Counted from the stretch's first letter, positions 18,674 through 31,518 are shown. The stretch: 64,000 bases of DNA from Saliniradius amylolyticus (GCF_003143555.1 NZ_CP029347.1:1-64000), one strand, 5' to 3'. Notes: generated from the letters alone by a model not told the origin. Numbers and translations: made by a program.

Positions 18674-20125
18674 ATGCAGTATCGCACCATAATTCGGATT
18701 CTGGGGCTATTGGTGGCTTTGTTCAGTGTGACCATGGCTCCGCCTGCCCTGGTGTCGTTGATCTATCAGGATGGCGGCGGATTACCGTTCTTATTGGCAT
18801 TTTTTCTGAGCCTGGGGACCGGTTTGCTGGCCTGGTACCCGAATCGCTCTCATCGGCGGGAGCTCAGGGCGAAGGAAGGTTTTGTTATTGTGGCATTGTT
18901 CTGGACCGTACTCGCCAGCTTCGGGGCTTTACCCTTTGTGCTGATGGAACAGCCCCAAATGAGCTTTACTGATGCCTTTTTCGAAGCTTTCTCCGGGCTG
19001 ACAACCACAGGAGCCACGGTGATCGAGGGCATCGAGTATTTGCCTAAAGCGGTACAGTTTTATCGTCAGCAACTCCAATGGCTAGGGGGTATGGGAATCA
19101 TCGTGTTGGCGGTGGCGATTCTGCCAATTCTTGGGGTGGGGGGAATGCAGTTGTATCGGGCTGAAATTCCCGGCCCGGTGAAAGACTCCAAGATGACGCC
19201 CAGAATTGCCGATACAGCTAAACACCTGTGGTATATCTATTTGACTCTGACCTCTGCCTGCACCGTCGCTTATCGGATAGCCGGAATGGGGTGGTTCGAT
19301 GCCATTTGCCATGCCTTCTCGACAGTCGCTATCGGTGGTTTTTCCACCTATGACGCCAGCATCGGTCACTTTGACAGTAGCGCCATTAACACGGTGTGTG
19401 TGATCTTCTTATGGATCTCCTCTCTGAACTTTGCGCTGCACTACCATGCGGTGAATAATCGAAGCATTAAGTCATACTTAAATGACCCCGAACTCAGGGC
19501 GTTTTTCTTTATCCAGGCGGTGCTGGTGGCATTGTGTTTTGCCGTGCTTACCGCTCACCAATGGTACGCCAGTGTAGAGCAAACCTTCGATCAGGCGCTG
19601 TTCCATGCCGTGTCCATCAGCACAACTGCGGGCTTTGCCACCGACGCCTTTGCAGACTGGCCGGTGTTTTTACCTATCCTGTTATTGTTTGCCAGCTTTA
19701 TCGGGGGGTGCGCCAGTTCAACCGGCGGAGGCCTGAAAGTGGTGCGTGTATTGCTTTTGTATTTGCAGGGCAAACGGGAGGTGGATCGTTTAATTCACCC
19801 CAAGGCGGTCTATGCGGTTAAATTAGGCCAGCGAGCCCTGCCCGATAGGGTCGTGGAAGCGGTATGGGGCTTTTTCTCGGCCTATACGGTGGTGTTTATT
19901 GTTATCATGATTGCCCTGGTAGGCACGGGAATGGATGACTTAACCGCCTTTTCTGCTACCGCCGCATGCTTAAACAATTTGGGGCCGGGGCTGGGTGCTG
20001 TGGCCGCCAATTTTGCCGATGTCACCGACCCCGGCAAGTGGCTGTTGGTGGTAGCCATGTTGTTTGGCCGTTTGGAAGTATTCTCCCTGTTGGTGTTATT
20101 CTCGCCGACATTCTGGCGAAGCTAA
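18674..20125 (+). CDS. trkH: Trk system potassium uptake protein TrkH
   Basis: TrkH is the membrane-embedded K+ channel-like subunit that works with cytoplasmic TrkA. The 483-residue protein is strongly hydrophobic, with four membrane-pore-membrane repeats. The pore loops are visible as SGLTTTGAT, STVAIGGFST, SISTTAGFAT and CLNNLGPGLG. It stands alone here; its partner trkA is about 1 kb away on the other strand. A small inverted repeat (CCGACT/AGTCGG) lies in its leader, and a stem rich in A and T follows the stop at 20155-20178. Confidence 0.95.
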   Translation: MQYRTIIRILGLLVALFSVTMAPPALVSLIYQDGGGLPFLLAFFLSLGTGLLAWYPNRSHRRELRAKEGFVIVALFWTVLASFGALPFVLMEQPQMSFTDAFFEAFSGLTTTGATVIEGIEYLPKAVQFYRQQLQWLGGMGIIVLAVAILPILGVGGMQLYRAEIPGPVKDSKMTPRIADTAKHLWYIYLTLTSACTVAYRIAGMGWFDAICHAFSTVAIGGFSTYDASIGHFDSSAINTVCVIFLWISSLNFALHYHAVNNRSIKSYLNDPELRAFFFIQAVLVALCFAVLTAHQWYASVEQTFDQALFHAVSISTTAGFATDAFADWPVFLPILLLFASFIGGCASSTGGGLKVVRVLLLYLQGKREVDRLIHPKAVYAVKLGQRALPDRVVEAVWGFFSAYTVVFIVIMIALVGTGMDDLTAFSATAACLNNLGPGLGAVAANFADVTDPGKWLLVVAMLFGRLEVFSLLVLFSPTFWRS

Positions 20126-20154
20126 TACCAAATTGCTGGTCTTTTAGACATCTG

Positions 20155-20184
20155 CGCGGCTTTTTGTAAAAAAGCGCGATATTT
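20155..20184 (+). terminator. Probable terminator after trkH
   Basis: CGCGGCTTTTT and AAAAAAGCGCG form a near-perfect stem with a very short loop, followed by ATATTTTG. It separates trkH from the tRNA-Leu promoter. Confidence 0.55.
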
Positions 20185-20186
20185 TG

Positions 20187-20215
20187 TTGACAATACCCCG
20201 TCAGGCCGGTAAATT
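20187..20215 (+). promoter_or_regulatory. tRNA-Leu promoter
   Basis: A consensus -35 TTGACA, a 17-base spacer and -10 TAAATT are followed by the GC-rich discriminator TCGCGCC, as expected of a stringently controlled stable-RNA promoter. The mature tRNA starts 14 bases after the -10. Confidence 0.85.
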
Positions 20216-20228
20216 TCGCGCCTCAGAT

Positions 20229-20315
20229 GCCCAGGTGGTGAAATTGGTAGACACGCTAGCTTCAGGTGCTAGTGGCCTCACGGCCGTGGCGGTTCAAGTC
20301 CGCCCCTGGGCACCA
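20229..20315 (+). tRNA. tRNA-Leu (anticodon CAG)
   Basis: This is an 87-nt class II tRNA with encoded CCA. The acceptor arms GCCCAGG and CCTGGGC pair fully. The anticodon stem CTAGC/GCTAG encloses loop TTCAGGT, giving CAG, which reads CUG codons. The long variable arm and T-loop GTTCAAGTC are typical of tRNA-Leu. Confidence 0.96.
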
Positions 20316-20357
20316 TCTCTTCTTATCTCCCTTGTTTTTCATATTCCAATATCGCGA

Positions 20358-20939
20358 CTATTTTTCAATTGTCGTTGTAAGAAGCTTACTGGAATCCAGT
20401 TGCGTCAGCCAATAATGCTGATTGCGTCCGACTAAGTTAGACTGCTGAAGACTTTGCTCCAACGACTTCGCCATGACATTGGCAAATAAGCGTGGGTAGA
20501 AGGGCAGATGCCCGGCAAAGTAAGGCAGACCCTGCTCCAAGCTTTGACTGGCTGAGAGTCGCTCTTCAAAGCCTTTTAAAAAGCTATCTAGTATCCGCAC
20601 CACGCTCTTATCTTTAGGATCGAACAGTGTCCCGCCTATGTGCCAGGTCATATCGTTATTAAGCTGACAGCGGGCAATCGGTTTGCCCATTGACTCAGGC
20701 CAGGCCTCCGGCTCTATCAAACTCAGCCCCAAATTGTATTGTTTTAAATAGAGCGTATAGGTTTGCCCGGGGCTGGGTTTGAATTGAAAACGCGCCGACA
20801 ATACCAACAATGAAATGGCGTAGTCGGTTAGGATTTGTGAGGCGGACTTATCCGGTATAGCGCTTGCCAGCAGCTCCTGACGCTGTTGTACCACGGGCGT
20901 CAGGCCCTTGCCTTGAGGGTTGGGGTTCTTCTTTGCCAT
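20358..20939 (-). CDS. Conserved protein of unknown function (possibly DUF2452)
   Basis: The 193-residue soluble protein begins MAKKNPNPQGKGLTPVVQQRQ. It has no signal peptide, membrane segment or catalytic motif that I recognise. The N-terminal NPQGKGL pattern recalls the DUF2452 family found in marine gammaproteobacteria, but this is from memory only. It lies between tRNA-Leu and trkA and reads in the trkA direction with about 120 bases between them. Confidence 0.75.
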   Translation of the reverse strand: MAKKNPNPQGKGLTPVVQQRQELLASAIPDKSASQILTDYAISLLVLSARFQFKPSPGQTYTLYLKQYNLGLSLIEPEAWPESMGKPIARCQLNNDMTWHIGGTLFDPKDKSVVRILDSFLKGFEERLSASQSLEQGLPYFAGHLPFYPRLFANVMAKSLEQSLQQSNLVGRNQHYWLTQLDSSKLLTTTIEK

Positions 20940-21060
20940 AGCCTTTATGATAGCCAGCCAGAGTATGAATTAAAGGCTGTTTACCCGATGGCAAGTCACG
21001 AAGATCACTACGGGCGTTATTTACCTTTCTACCCAGGCGGGTTGGGAAGACAAACCGAGA

Positions 21061-22440
21061 CTAACCAAAGAAGAAGGCGCTGGGCTGGAACAGGCGTTCC
21101 ACGTCACCAATAAACTTCTTATCGACCAGGAACAGGATTACATGGTCATCGGCTTCGATCTGTGTATCACTGTGGGCGATGATCACCTCTTCGTTGCGCA
21201 CTACGGCACCAATGGTTGTGCCTGGAGGGAGCTTGATCTCGCTGATGGTTCGGCCCACGACTTTGGAGGTGTTCTCATCACCATGAGCGATTGCTTCAAT
21301 AGCTTCAGCAGCGCCTCTTCGAAGTGAGTGAACATTCACTACGTCACCGCGGCGGACATGGGTCAGCAGCGCCGAGATAGTGGCTTGTTGAGGCGAAATG
21401 GCGATATCGATTTCGCCCCCTTGTACTAAGTCTACATAGGCACTGCGCTGGATCAGCACCATGGTTTTCTGAGCGCCCAGCCGTTTGGCCAACATGGCCG
21501 CCATGATATTGGCCTCGTCATCGTTGGTGACGGCAATAAATACATCGATGTCTTCGATATGCTCTTCGGTGAGCAGTTCATGGTCAGAGGCATCGCCGCG
21601 AAAGACAATGGTCTTTTTAAGCTCGGTGGAGAGCTGTTGAGCCCGCTCGTGGTTAAACTCCACTAGCTTCACATTGTGTTTTTCTTCGAGCTGCTTGGCC
21701 AGTCCAGCGCCCACCAGACCGCCGCCGGCAATCATAATGCGTTTATAGGAGGCTTCCAGCTTTTGCAGCTCACTCATTACCGCGCGGATGTGCTTGGTAG
21801 CGGCGATAAAAAACACCTCGTCATCGGCTTCGATAACTGTGGTACCCAGAGGACGAATGGGGCGTCCGCGGCGGTAGATGGCCGCGACCCGGGTCTCAAC
21901 ATTGGGCATATGTTCCTTTAAGGCGGACAGCGCGTGGCCCACCAGCAAGCCTCCGTAATAGGCCTTAACGGCAACCAGACTGACCTTGCCCTGGGCGAAC
22001 TCCACCACTTGCAGAGCTCCGGGATAGTCAATCAGGCGCTTGATTGAACGGGTGACTAACTGTTCGGGAGCGATCAGATGATTGACCGGAATGTCCGAGT
22101 GCTTGAAAAGTTCGTCTTGGTACAGCAAGTATTGTTCAGACCGAATGCGCGCGATTTTAGTAGGCGTCTTATACAGGGTATGGGCCACCTGACAGGACAT
22201 CATGTTGCTCTCGTCACTGTTGGTGACTGCGATGATCATGTCTGCATCTTCCGCCCCGGCCTGAAGTAAGGTATCCGGGTGTGACCCCAGGCCGGTAATA
22301 ACCTGCAGATCCAAACGATCTTGCAGGCTTCGAAGCTTTTGGCCGTCGGAGTCGATAACGGTGATTTCGTTTTTCTCGCCAACCAGATTCTCGGCCAGCG
22401 TTCCGCCTACCTGTCCGGCACCCACGATAATGATCTTCAT
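21061..22440 (-). CDS. trkA: Trk system potassium transporter subunit TrkA
   Basis: TrkA is the peripheral regulatory subunit that binds NAD(H) or nucleotides and gates TrkH. The 459-residue protein contains two tandem RCK units, each with an N-terminal Rossmann domain ([16 protein letters not shown] at residue 3, [17 protein letters not shown] near 235) and a C-terminal TrkA-C domain. E. coli TrkA has 458 residues. It is the last gene of def-fmt-rsmB-trkA, with 37 bases separating it from rsmB. Confidence 0.97.
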   Translation of the reverse strand: MKIIIVGAGQVGGTLAENLVGEKNEITVIDSDGQKLRSLQDRLDLQVITGLGSHPDTLLQAGAEDADMIIAVTNSDESNMMSCQVAHTLYKTPTKIARIRSEQYLLYQDELFKHSDIPVNHLIAPEQLVTRSIKRLIDYPGALQVVEFAQGKVSLVAVKAYYGGLLVGHALSALKEHMPNVETRVAAIYRRGRPIRPLGTTVIEADDEVFFIAATKHIRAVMSELQKLEASYKRIMIAGGGLVGAGLAKQLEEKHNVKLVEFNHERAQQLSTELKKTIVFRGDASDHELLTEEHIEDIDVFIAVTNDDEANIMAAMLAKRLGAQKTMVLIQRSAYVDLVQGGEIDIAISPQQATISALLTHVRRGDVVNVHSLRRGAAEAIEAIAHGDENTSKVVGRTISEIKLPPGTTIGAVVRNEEVIIAHSDTQIEADDHVILFLVDKKFIGDVERLFQPSAFFFG

Positions 22441-22477
22441 GGCTTGCTGTTATTGTGTTGTTGTTTGAGCGTGGTAG

Positions 22478-23770
22478 CTAGCACTTTATCAGCCTAGCAT
22501 AATAGAAACCATCCATATCCTGATCCCCCGGCAGTATTTGCCAGCCGGGATGCGCATCGGTTTCTTCGGGTTGAATTTTACTGAGTTTCGCGTCGCTCTG
22601 CTGGGCCAAAAATGCCGACACTTGTTGATGATTTTCCTGGGGCAACAATGAACAAGTGGCATAAAGTAAGGTTCCGCCTGGTTTCAGTATGGACCAGGCC
22701 CGCTGCAATAACTGTTCTTGCAGCTTTGTGAGAGCTGTTATATCGGCGCCCTTTCTCAGCCATTTGATATCAGGGTGGCGACGAATTACACCGGTTGCTG
22801 AGCAGGGGGCATCCAGCAGAATCCGGTCAAAGAGCTGGCCATCCCACCAGCTTTCTGGTGCAAGTCCATCTCCACAGACCACTTCGGCATCCAGATGCAG
22901 CCGCTCGAAATTTTGCCTGAGGCGTTCAAGGCGGGGCGCTTCCGAATCCAGAGCCACACAGTGAATACTGGGTTGTGACTCCACCAGGTGAGCGGTTTTA
23001 CCTCCGGGAGCGGCACACATATCCAGCACGCGCTCGCTTGAATCGGGGCTCAGCAACCGGGCCGCTTGTTGTGCCGCACCATCCTGGACGCTAAACCAAC
23101 CCTCATCGTAGCCGGGTAATTGAGTGATCTCGCAGGCCTTTCTCAGAATCAGCCCATCCGGGCAGAGCGGCGAGGTGTCGAACGGAATGCCTTGATCGGC
23201 CAGCGTCTGGGCGTAATTGGCAGCCGTTATTTGTTGTTGGTTAACCCTGAGCCAAAGGGGGGCTTGTCGGTGCATCTGAGCGCTAATGCTCAGATAGTTG
23301 TCTGGATAGGCCTGCTTGAGCTCCCGGTATAGCCATTTGGGTAAAGTGAGTCGGACTTGCTCGCTTTCTGGAGCGTGCTCGAACACATTTTGACGCTGCG
23401 CATTACGTAAGCAAGCGTTTACTAGACCTTTCAGCTTGCCATGACCTAACACATCACAGGCGGCGACGGTTTCGCTGACAGCAGCGTGAGGGGCCACCCG
23501 GGAGTAACCCAATTGGTAGAGGCCCACTAACAGCAGGGACTCAACGATTTTTTGCTGTTTGTTTAGGGGTTTATGCAACAGGGGACGCAACCAGAATTGT
23601 AAGATCGGTAATTGACGCAAGCTGCCGTACACCATTTCCTGTAACCAGGCGCGGTCACGACTCTCATGGGACTGTTGTAATGGTGGTAGGCATTCGCGCA
23701 GGGACTGGCCCTGTTCTAGGACCGCAAATAAAGCCTTGGCCGCATCGCTGCGTAACTGAGCGCCGTTCAC
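22478..23770 (-). CDS. rsmB: 16S rRNA (cytosine967-C5)-methyltransferase RsmB
   Basis: RsmB (Sun) methylates C967 of 16S rRNA. The 430-residue protein has an N-terminal NusB-like RNA-binding domain and a C-terminal SAM methyltransferase with motif [15 protein letters not shown]. The two cysteines of m5C methyltransferases are present in [10 protein letters not shown] and [15 protein letters not shown]. Its start overlaps the fmt stop by four bases (ATGA). Confidence 0.96.
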   Translation of the reverse strand: MNGAQLRSDAAKALFAVLEQGQSLRECLPPLQQSHESRDRAWLQEMVYGSLRQLPILQFWLRPLLHKPLNKQQKIVESLLLVGLYQLGYSRVAPHAAVSETVAACDVLGHGKLKGLVNACLRNAQRQNVFEHAPESEQVRLTLPKWLYRELKQAYPDNYLSISAQMHRQAPLWLRVNQQQITAANYAQTLADQGIPFDTSPLCPDGLILRKACEITQLPGYDEGWFSVQDGAAQQAARLLSPDSSERVLDMCAAPGGKTAHLVESQPSIHCVALDSEAPRLERLRQNFERLHLDAEVVCGDGLAPESWWDGQLFDRILLDAPCSATGVIRRHPDIKWLRKGADITALTKLQEQLLQRAWSILKPGGTLLYATCSLLPQENHQQVSAFLAQQSDAKLSKIQPEETDAHPGWQILPGDQDMDGFYYARLIKC

Positions 23771-24702
23771 GACAACTGAGTCCCGGGCTTAAACCAGTCA
23801 CCACGGGCGTTCAGTACATCAGAGACCGGCATGGCTTTTTTACCGGGAAGCTGGATCACCTCCAGACGCAATGCCTTATCTTTGGTGGCCACCAGGATTC
23901 CGGACTTGTCGGCGCTGATAATTTCCCCGGGCTTTCCTTGCTGATCGATCACGCTGGCCTGCCAGATTTTAATGTTATTGTCCTGGTGGCGGAAAAACGC
24001 CACTGGCCAGGGGTTGAAGGCGCGGCTATTGCGCTCGATCTGTTCGGCGCTAAGTTGCCAGTCGATGCGGGCTTCGTCCTTGGACAGTTTCTGGGCGTAA
24101 CTGGCTTGTTGCTCGTCTTGTGGCTCGGGGATTAATTCACTGAGACGATCCAGGCAGTCGATTAAGGCCTTAGGCCCCACCTCTGCCAGTTTCTCGTAAA
24201 GTGAGGCACTGGTATCCGTCGTTTTAATGGGCAGGCTGGCCTTATGTAGCATGGCACCGGTATCCAGCCCCGCATCCATCTGCATGATGGTCACCCCCGT
24301 TTCTGGATCTCCTGCCCAGATAGCGCGCTGGATGGGAGCGGCACCGCGCCAGCGTGGCAACAACGAGCCATGCACATTCAGACAACCGTGTTTGGGGGTG
24401 TCCAGAATCGATTGAGGTAAAATCTGACCATAGGCCACGACTACCATCACATCGGCATTAAGCTCGGCCAGTTGCTGCTGGACGTCGTCGGTTTTCATGC
24501 TTTGCGGCTGATAAACGGGTAAGTCATGCTCTTCAGCCAGGCATTTAACGGCGCTTGGAGTGAGCTTCTTGCCCCGGCCTGCAGGTTTGTCCGGTTGGGT
24601 GTAGACACCCACCAGGTGATGGTCTGAGTCGATCAGCGCCTGAAGGTGGCGTGCGGCAAAATCCGGCGTCCCGGCAAAAACAATACGCAGAGCTTGGCTC
24701 AT
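23767..24702 (-). CDS. fmt: Methionyl-tRNA formyltransferase
   Basis: Fmt formylates initiator Met-tRNA using 10-formyltetrahydrofolate. The 311-residue protein has the N-terminal [15 protein letters not shown], the formyl-folate signature [18 protein letters not shown] and the catalytic Asp region [16 protein letters not shown]. The C-terminal OB-like tRNA-binding domain is complete. It follows def by 10 bases and overlaps rsmB. Confidence 0.97.
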   Translation of the reverse strand: MSQALRIVFAGTPDFAARHLQALIDSDHHLVGVYTQPDKPAGRGKKLTPSAVKCLAEEHDLPVYQPQSMKTDDVQQQLAELNADVMVVVAYGQILPQSILDTPKHGCLNVHGSLLPRWRGAAPIQRAIWAGDPETGVTIMQMDAGLDTGAMLHKASLPIKTTDTSASLYEKLAEVGPKALIDCLDRLSELIPEPQDEQQASYAQKLSKDEARIDWQLSAEQIERNSRAFNPWPVAFFRHQDNNIKIWQASVIDQQGKPGEIISADKSGILVATKDKALRLEVIQLPGKKAMPVSDVLNARGDWFKPGTQLS

Positions 24703-24712
24703 CCAATATCCC

Positions 24713-25222
24713 TTAGGCTTTGGCCAATAGGCGGGCTTCTTTTTCCAGTTTCTTGCGAATGCGCTGGCGCTTCAGGGGCGATAGGTAATCCACAAACAAC
24801 ACGCCCTTGAGGTGGTCAAGTTCGTGCTGGATGCAGATGGCTAACAGACCCTCCGCATCCAGAGTGAAGGCTTCACCCTGTTCATTTAAGGCCTCCACGG
24901 TAACTTTTTCAGCGCGATCCACTTTAGCGTAGTTGTTGGGCACCGACAGACAGCCTTCTTCGCTGATGGTGCTCCCATCTTTATGGGTGATCTTTGGGTT
25001 GATGAACACGCGGGGTTCATCCTGCTCTTCGGAGACATCCATAACCACCACTCGTTTATGCACATCTACCTGAGTAGCCGCCAAACCAATGCCGCTTTCT
25101 TCGCGCATGGTTTCAAACATGTCACTGACTAATTGTCGGATGTTGTCATCCACTTTTTCCACATCTTTTGCGACGGTACGCAGGCGCTCGTCAGGAAAAC
25201 GTAATACTTCTAATTTCGCCAT
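24713..25222 (-). CDS. def: Peptide deformylase
   Basis: Def removes the formyl group from nascent proteins and uses a bound Fe2+ or similar metal. The three signature motifs are intact: [16 protein letters not shown] and HELDHLKG. I chose the ATG at 25222 (169 residues) because [14 protein letters not shown] aligns with the family; a TTG four codons earlier is also in frame. First gene of the leftward def-fmt-rsmB-trkA operon, divergent from the LysM gene. Confidence 0.96.
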   Translation of the reverse strand: MAKLEVLRFPDERLRTVAKDVEKVDDNIRQLVSDMFETMREESGIGLAATQVDVHKRVVVMDVSEEQDEPRVFINPKITHKDGSTISEEGCLSVPNNYAKVDRAEKVTVEALNEQGEAFTLDAEGLLAICIQHELDHLKGVLFVDYLSPLKRQRIRKKLEKEARLLAKA

Positions 25223-25371
25223 GGCAATCTTCAACTAAACTAGGGTAACTGGCTCGTATTAAAAGCCATACGATTGGACTCGTATAAGCTATTTAATGTT
25301 CACTAATAAAGGCTATTCTAACCTATTCCAAGGTTAAAACATAATAACTGGCGTATTGTTAAGAGGACTCT

Positions 25372-26427
25372 ATGGGCACACTCCGATGGCTAATTTCAGG
25401 GCTTTTTGCCACTTTATCTCTGTCACTGGCGGCGGTGGAGGTTAAACCCGATGCCCCTGAAACCTATGTGGTGAAAAAAGGGGATACCCTTTGGGACATC
25501 TCGGGAATGTATTTGGACAATCCCTGGTTCTGGCCTGAGCTGTGGCGACACAACACGACGATTGAGAACCCTCACCTTATCTACCCCGGCGATGTACTGA
25601 GGCTTAAATTTGATGACGCCGGTGAGCCGGTATTGCTGGTGGAGTCAAAGCCTGAGCTGATTCTGAGCCCCCAGGGGCACAAGACCCGAAAGACTCAGCC
25701 AATCCCGACCATTTCGCCCGATGTGCTCGCTCCGTTTGTGGAGGAAATGCTGGTGGTGGACGTGCTGGCTTATCAGAATCAGCCCAGAGTCCTGGGGGAT
25801 TATCATGGGCAAGTGATGTACGCCTCCGATGACATACTGATGACCGAAGCCTACGGCGAACCAGCAGCACGGGTTGTGGTACGTAAGCAGGGTGAGCTTA
25901 AAGATATGCGAGGCAATGTTTTGGGCGTTCAGGGTCGGAAGGTGGCCGATGTCGAGAAGCTGGACGATAGCTCCGGTAAGCACCACCTGATCCGAGTTGA
26001 TAACACTAACTATGAAACGGTTCAGGGGGATCGGTTGTTGCCCAAGACCTGGTTACCGGTTCAGAAACCCTTGCCCTTGGTACCCGCTCCTGCCGGAGTG
26101 ACCGGGTTTGTGATCGATAATTTCCAGAGCCACAAACTGATGGGTAAATATGATGTAGTTGTGGTGGACCTTGGACGTGAACAAGCGGCGCCAGGTATGG
26201 TGATGGGGCTGTACAATGAAGGTGAGACGGTAGATGCCAGTGAGGAGAAACCTCGCTACACCCAAGAAGGTCAAACCTGGCTTACCGGAGAGGACAACAT
26301 CCACAGAGGCCCAGCCATCAAAGTGGGAGAATTGATTCTGTTTCAGGTTTTTGACCGGGTTAGCTATGGTTTAATCGTCGAGGCTGAAGACTTTATACAA
26401 CGGGGAACTCGGGTCGGTCACCCATAG
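25372..26427 (+). CDS. LysM domain-containing exported protein
   Basis: The 351-residue protein has a signal peptide (residues 1-21, ending LAAVEV). A LysM peptidoglycan-binding domain near residues 32-80 reads YVVKKGDTLWDISGMYLDN, then NPHLIYPGDVLRL. The remaining 270 residues are beta-rich with no motif I can name. LysM genes of this type commonly precede dprA in gammaproteobacteria. It probably acts in the periplasm at the cell wall; the exact role is unknown. dprA starts 31 bases downstream. Confidence 0.88.
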   Translation: MGTLRWLISGLFATLSLSLAAVEVKPDAPETYVVKKGDTLWDISGMYLDNPWFWPELWRHNTTIENPHLIYPGDVLRLKFDDAGEPVLLVESKPELILSPQGHKTRKTQPIPTISPDVLAPFVEEMLVVDVLAYQNQPRVLGDYHGQVMYASDDILMTEAYGEPAARVVVRKQGELKDMRGNVLGVQGRKVADVEKLDDSSGKHHLIRVDNTNYETVQGDRLLPKTWLPVQKPLPLVPAPAGVTGFVIDNFQSHKLMGKYDVVVVDLGREQAAPGMVMGLYNEGETVDASEEKPRYTQEGQTWLTGEDNIHRGPAIKVGELILFQVFDRVSYGLIVEAEDFIQRGTRVGHP

Positions 26428-26458
26428 GTGGAGACTATAAGCTTTAGGAGTATGAGGC

Positions 26459-27571
26459 ATGTCAAAGGAACTGACATTGGAACATTGGCTAATTCTGGAC
26501 CAGATGCCGGGCTTAAGCTCTTCGTTATTCCAACGGCTCATCGAGGGACTTGGGCCGGACCTGGCCCGACTGGCAAGGCTTCATAAGGGTAACTTGAGTC
26601 AATGGGGCTTATCTAAAGAACAAGTCAATATTCTGCTCCAGCCCAATCAGCTATGGCTTAGGCAAGGGCTTGAATGGTTGGACTCAGAACCTTCGCACTT
26701 CATACTGACTTTTTGTGATGAGGCCTACCCTGAACATTTACGGGAGTTGGCCCGGCCACCGCTGTTGTTATTTGGTATCGGTGATCCTTCCGTTATTTCA
26801 CGGCCTCAGATTGCCATGGTCGGCAGCCGTAATCCGGATACCTATGGTCGCGAACAGGCCTATGCCTTATCCAGAGGATTAGCCGAAAAGGGTATGGTGG
26901 TGACTTCGGGACTGGCACTGGGTATTGATGGCTGGTCCCATAAAGGCGCGCTGGCCGGGAAAGGTAAAACCATTGGTGTACTTGGCTGCGGTATCGATCA
27001 GGTCTATCCCCGACGACATAAAGAGCTGGCCAGCAAAATCATTGAACAAGGCGGCTGTATCCTATCGGAGTTTGCTCCCGGCGTTCCGACACTGGCGAAG
27101 AACTTTCCCCGACGCAATCGCATTATCAGTGGCTTGTCCTTGGGTACAGTAGTGATAGAAGCGGCGATAAAGAGCGGCTCCTTAATTACCGCCCGTTATG
27201 CCATCGAGCAGGGGAAGGATGTGTTCGCATTGCCCGGGCATATTCATAACCCTATGGCTCAGGGGTGTCACTTTCTGATCAAACAGGGTGCAAAATTAAT
27301 TGAATCGGCCGATGAAATACTTGAGGAGTATCCCCATGTTAGGCTCGAAACCTCGTTTGAGGCGATACCCAATGAACAAAAAAGTGAGGCTGAAAGCTTG
27401 GCAAGGGATCCATTGTTAGATAGTGTAGACTATGAAGTGACCCCCATAGACGTGGTGGCACAGCGCAGTAATCGGCCAGTGACGGCGGTACTCTCTCAGT
27501 TGGTAGAGTATGAACTGCGCGGTCTGGTAGCAGCCGTCCCCGGTGGCTACATCAAACTGAGGGGAAGATAG
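26459..27571 (+). CDS. dprA: DNA-processing protein DprA
   Basis: DprA binds incoming single-stranded DNA and loads RecA during natural transformation; it is also widespread in bacteria not known to be transformable. The 370-residue protein has the extended Rossmann core ([48 protein letters not shown]) and a C-terminal winged-helix domain. smg starts one base after its stop, so the two are coupled. The competence machinery is not in this window. Confidence 0.96.
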   Translation: MSKELTLEHWLILDQMPGLSSSLFQRLIEGLGPDLARLARLHKGNLSQWGLSKEQVNILLQPNQLWLRQGLEWLDSEPSHFILTFCDEAYPEHLRELARPPLLLFGIGDPSVISRPQIAMVGSRNPDTYGREQAYALSRGLAEKGMVVTSGLALGIDGWSHKGALAGKGKTIGVLGCGIDQVYPRRHKELASKIIEQGGCILSEFAPGVPTLAKNFPRRNRIISGLSLGTVVIEAAIKSGSLITARYAIEQGKDVFALPGHIHNPMAQGCHFLIKQGAKLIESADEILEEYPHVRLETSFEAIPNEQKSEAESLARDPLLDSVDYEVTPIDVVAQRSNRPVTAVLSQLVEYELRGLVAAVPGGYIKLRGR

Positions 27572-27572
27572 T

Positions 27573-28049
27573 ATGTTTGACATCCTCATGTATCTTTTCG
27601 AAAACTTCATCCACAGTGAAACGGAAATCCGTGTCGATCAGGACGAACTGACCGATGAGCTGGTGCGTGCCGGCTTCCACCATGACGAGATTTACAAGGC
27701 GTTAGCGTGGTTAGAAAAGTTGGCTCAGTTGCAGGAATCGGATCAGCATCCCTATCTGGGCCAGGTGTCCACCTCGGCAGTAAACCGGATTTACACCCAG
27801 CAGGAGCAGATGCGCCTGGACGTTGAGTCCAGAGGCTTTTTGATGTTCCTGGAGCAAATCAATGTGCTGGATGCCAATACCCGGGAAATGGTTATTGATC
27901 GGGTAATGGAGCTGGATGCCAAGGAGTTTTGCCTGGAAGATCTGAAGTGGGTGGTGTTGATGGTGCTCTTCAATGTGCCTGGCAAGGAAAATGCCTACGC
28001 CCAGATGGAAGAACTACTGTTCTTGGAGCCCGACGGCCAGCTACATTAG
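27573..28049 (+). CDS. smg: Smg protein (DUF494)
   Basis: Smg is a conserved 158-residue protein of unknown biochemical role, almost always next to dprA. The N-terminus [16 protein letters not shown] and the acidic helical body with [21 protein letters not shown] are characteristic. An inverted repeat (GCGCTTA/TAAGCGC, 28065-28083) follows the stop and may act as a weak terminator. Confidence 0.93.
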   Translation: MFDILMYLFENFIHSETEIRVDQDELTDELVRAGFHHDEIYKALAWLEKLAQLQESDQHPYLGQVSTSAVNRIYTQQEQMRLDVESRGFLMFLEQINVLDANTREMVIDRVMELDAKEFCLEDLKWVVLMVLFNVPGKENAYAQMEELLFLEPDGQLH

Positions 28050-28109
28050 CCTGCCCGTAATAACAGCGCTTAGATATTAAGCGCCTTCCCTTTATGGCAT
28101 AATCGGCCT

Positions 28110-28685
28110 ATGTCGAAGATTGATCACTCTTTGTTTAATGCCGACGAGCATGCTTTACACCATGCTTATGGTGAGTGCCCCGAATGCGCCGCTAACCTGC
28201 AAATTCGGTCGGGACGTTCTGGCTTATTTTTAGGGTGCAGCCGTTATCCTGATTGTCACTTCAGTAAACCGCTGCACGAACAACAGCACTACCAGCTTAA
28301 GGTGATCGAGGGCAGTGCCTGTCCGGAGTGTGGCTCTGAACTGGCGGTAAAAAAAGGCCGTTACGGTTTGTTTATTGGCTGCACTCATTTTCCCGAATGC
28401 CATCATATTGAGAAATTAGATGATTCCGAACCGCAGGAGGATAGTCCTGTTGACTGTCCGAGTTGCGCTAAGGGAAAGCTTCATCAAAAGACCAATCGTT
28501 ACGGTAAGCACTTTTACGCTTGTGACCAATATCCCGAATGTCGCTATATCCTGAATCACTCTCCTGTGGAAAGAGCCTGTCCGGAGTGTGGTTGGCCGAT
28601 TATGGTTGAGCGGCAGCTCAACGGTGAGCAGGTATGGCAGTGCCCGCAAAAGCAATGCCAGGCTAAAGTTATAGCAGACGGCTAG
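28110..28685 (+). CDS. Topoisomerase I-type zinc-finger protein (YrdD-like)
   Basis: The 191-residue protein consists of four Cys4 zinc-finger modules of the kind at the C-terminus of topoisomerase I. Each has a CPxC pair followed by a Cys-x-x-x-P-[DE]-Cys-like pair: CPECAANL...CSRYPDC, CPECGSEL...CTHFPEC, CPSCAKGK...CDQYPEC and CPECGWPI...CPQKQC. No catalytic domain is present. It probably binds single-stranded nucleic acid. A -10-like CATAAT at 28098-28103 would place a transcript start at about the ATG itself, so a leaderless mRNA is possible. E. coli carries yrdD at the equivalent place. Confidence 0.9.
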   Translation: MSKIDHSLFNADEHALHHAYGECPECAANLQIRSGRSGLFLGCSRYPDCHFSKPLHEQQHYQLKVIEGSACPECGSELAVKKGRYGLFIGCTHFPECHHIEKLDDSEPQEDSPVDCPSCAKGKLHQKTNRYGKHFYACDQYPECRYILNHSPVERACPECGWPIMVERQLNGEQVWQCPQKQCQAKVIADG

Positions 28686-28768
28686 GAGGATTGACTCCGC
28701 TGAGTGGTTAAAAGTCTATCCGGATTGGTATAAGATGCCGCTCTACAAACCATGGATAACCTAAGCCC

Positions 28769-30692
<1,924 letters not shown>

Positions 30693-30696
30693 GATC

Positions 30697-31515
30697 ATGG
30701 ATAAGTACGCCGTTATTGGAAATCCCATCGCACACAGTATGTCGCCGCTGATTCATCGGCAGTTTGCCGAGCAGACGGGGCAAGAACTGAGTTACGAAAA
30801 GATCCTATCACCTCTGGAACACTTTTCGGAAACCGTGCAGGACTTTATTCGCTCAGGGGGTATGGGGTGCAATGTTACGTTGCCATTTAAAGAACAGGCA
30901 TTCCAGTTGGCCACAAGGCACTCTGAAGATGCCGAACTGGCGGGGGCAGTGAATACCTTGTCCTGTGAAGAAGAGGGCATTTTCGGTGATAACACCGATG
31001 GTGAGGGGCTGATCAATGATCTGAAGTACCACCAGGTTCCGCTGACCAAGGCGCGAGTATTGTTGATCGGTGCCGGCGGTGCAGCACGCGGGGTGCTGTT
31101 ACCATTGCTGCGAGCGGGTGTCGATGCGCTGCACATTGCCAATCGCACGCCTTCCAAAGCTCAGGACCTGGAAAAGCTGGTGTTTAAAAAGGGCAACGTC
31201 AGTGCCAGTGGTCTGGACAACAAGTGGAGTCAGCCGTTTGATATTATTATTAACGCGTCCTCCAGTGGCTTGTCAGGTGAGCGTCCGGATATAAGCTCAG
31301 AGATCATCGGCCAGGAAACCTATGTGTATGACATGGTGTATGGGCAGCAGCAAACCCCCTTTAACCAATGGGCCGAACAACAAGGGGCGGTGAAGGTTAT
31401 CGATGGTCTGGGCATGCTGGTGGAACAGGCAGCCTTAAGTTTCTCCATCTGGCGAGGGGTGATGCCTGATACACAGAGTGTGCGTCAGGCACTGCGGAAT
31501 AACCTTTCGGCTTAA
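30697..31515 (+). CDS. aroE: Shikimate dehydrogenase (NADP+)
   Basis: AroE reduces 3-dehydroshikimate to shikimate in the aromatic amino-acid pathway. From the ATG at 30697 the protein has 272 residues, the same as E. coli. Motifs are NPIAHSMSP (shikimate binding), NVTLPFKE, NTDGEG, the NADP loop GAGGAARGVLLPL and DGLGMLVEQAA. The start abuts the divergent globin start, leaving no room for a private promoter outside the globin gene. Confidence 0.96.
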   Translation: MDKYAVIGNPIAHSMSPLIHRQFAEQTGQELSYEKILSPLEHFSETVQDFIRSGGMGCNVTLPFKEQAFQLATRHSEDAELAGAVNTLSCEEEGIFGDNTDGEGLINDLKYHQVPLTKARVLLIGAGGAARGVLLPLLRAGVDALHIANRTPSKAQDLEKLVFKKGNVSASGLDNKWSQPFDIIINASSSGLSGERPDISSEIIGQETYVYDMVYGQQQTPFNQWAEQQGAVKVIDGLGMLVEQAALSFSIWRGVMPDTQSVRQALRNNLSA

Positions 31516-31518
31516 TCT

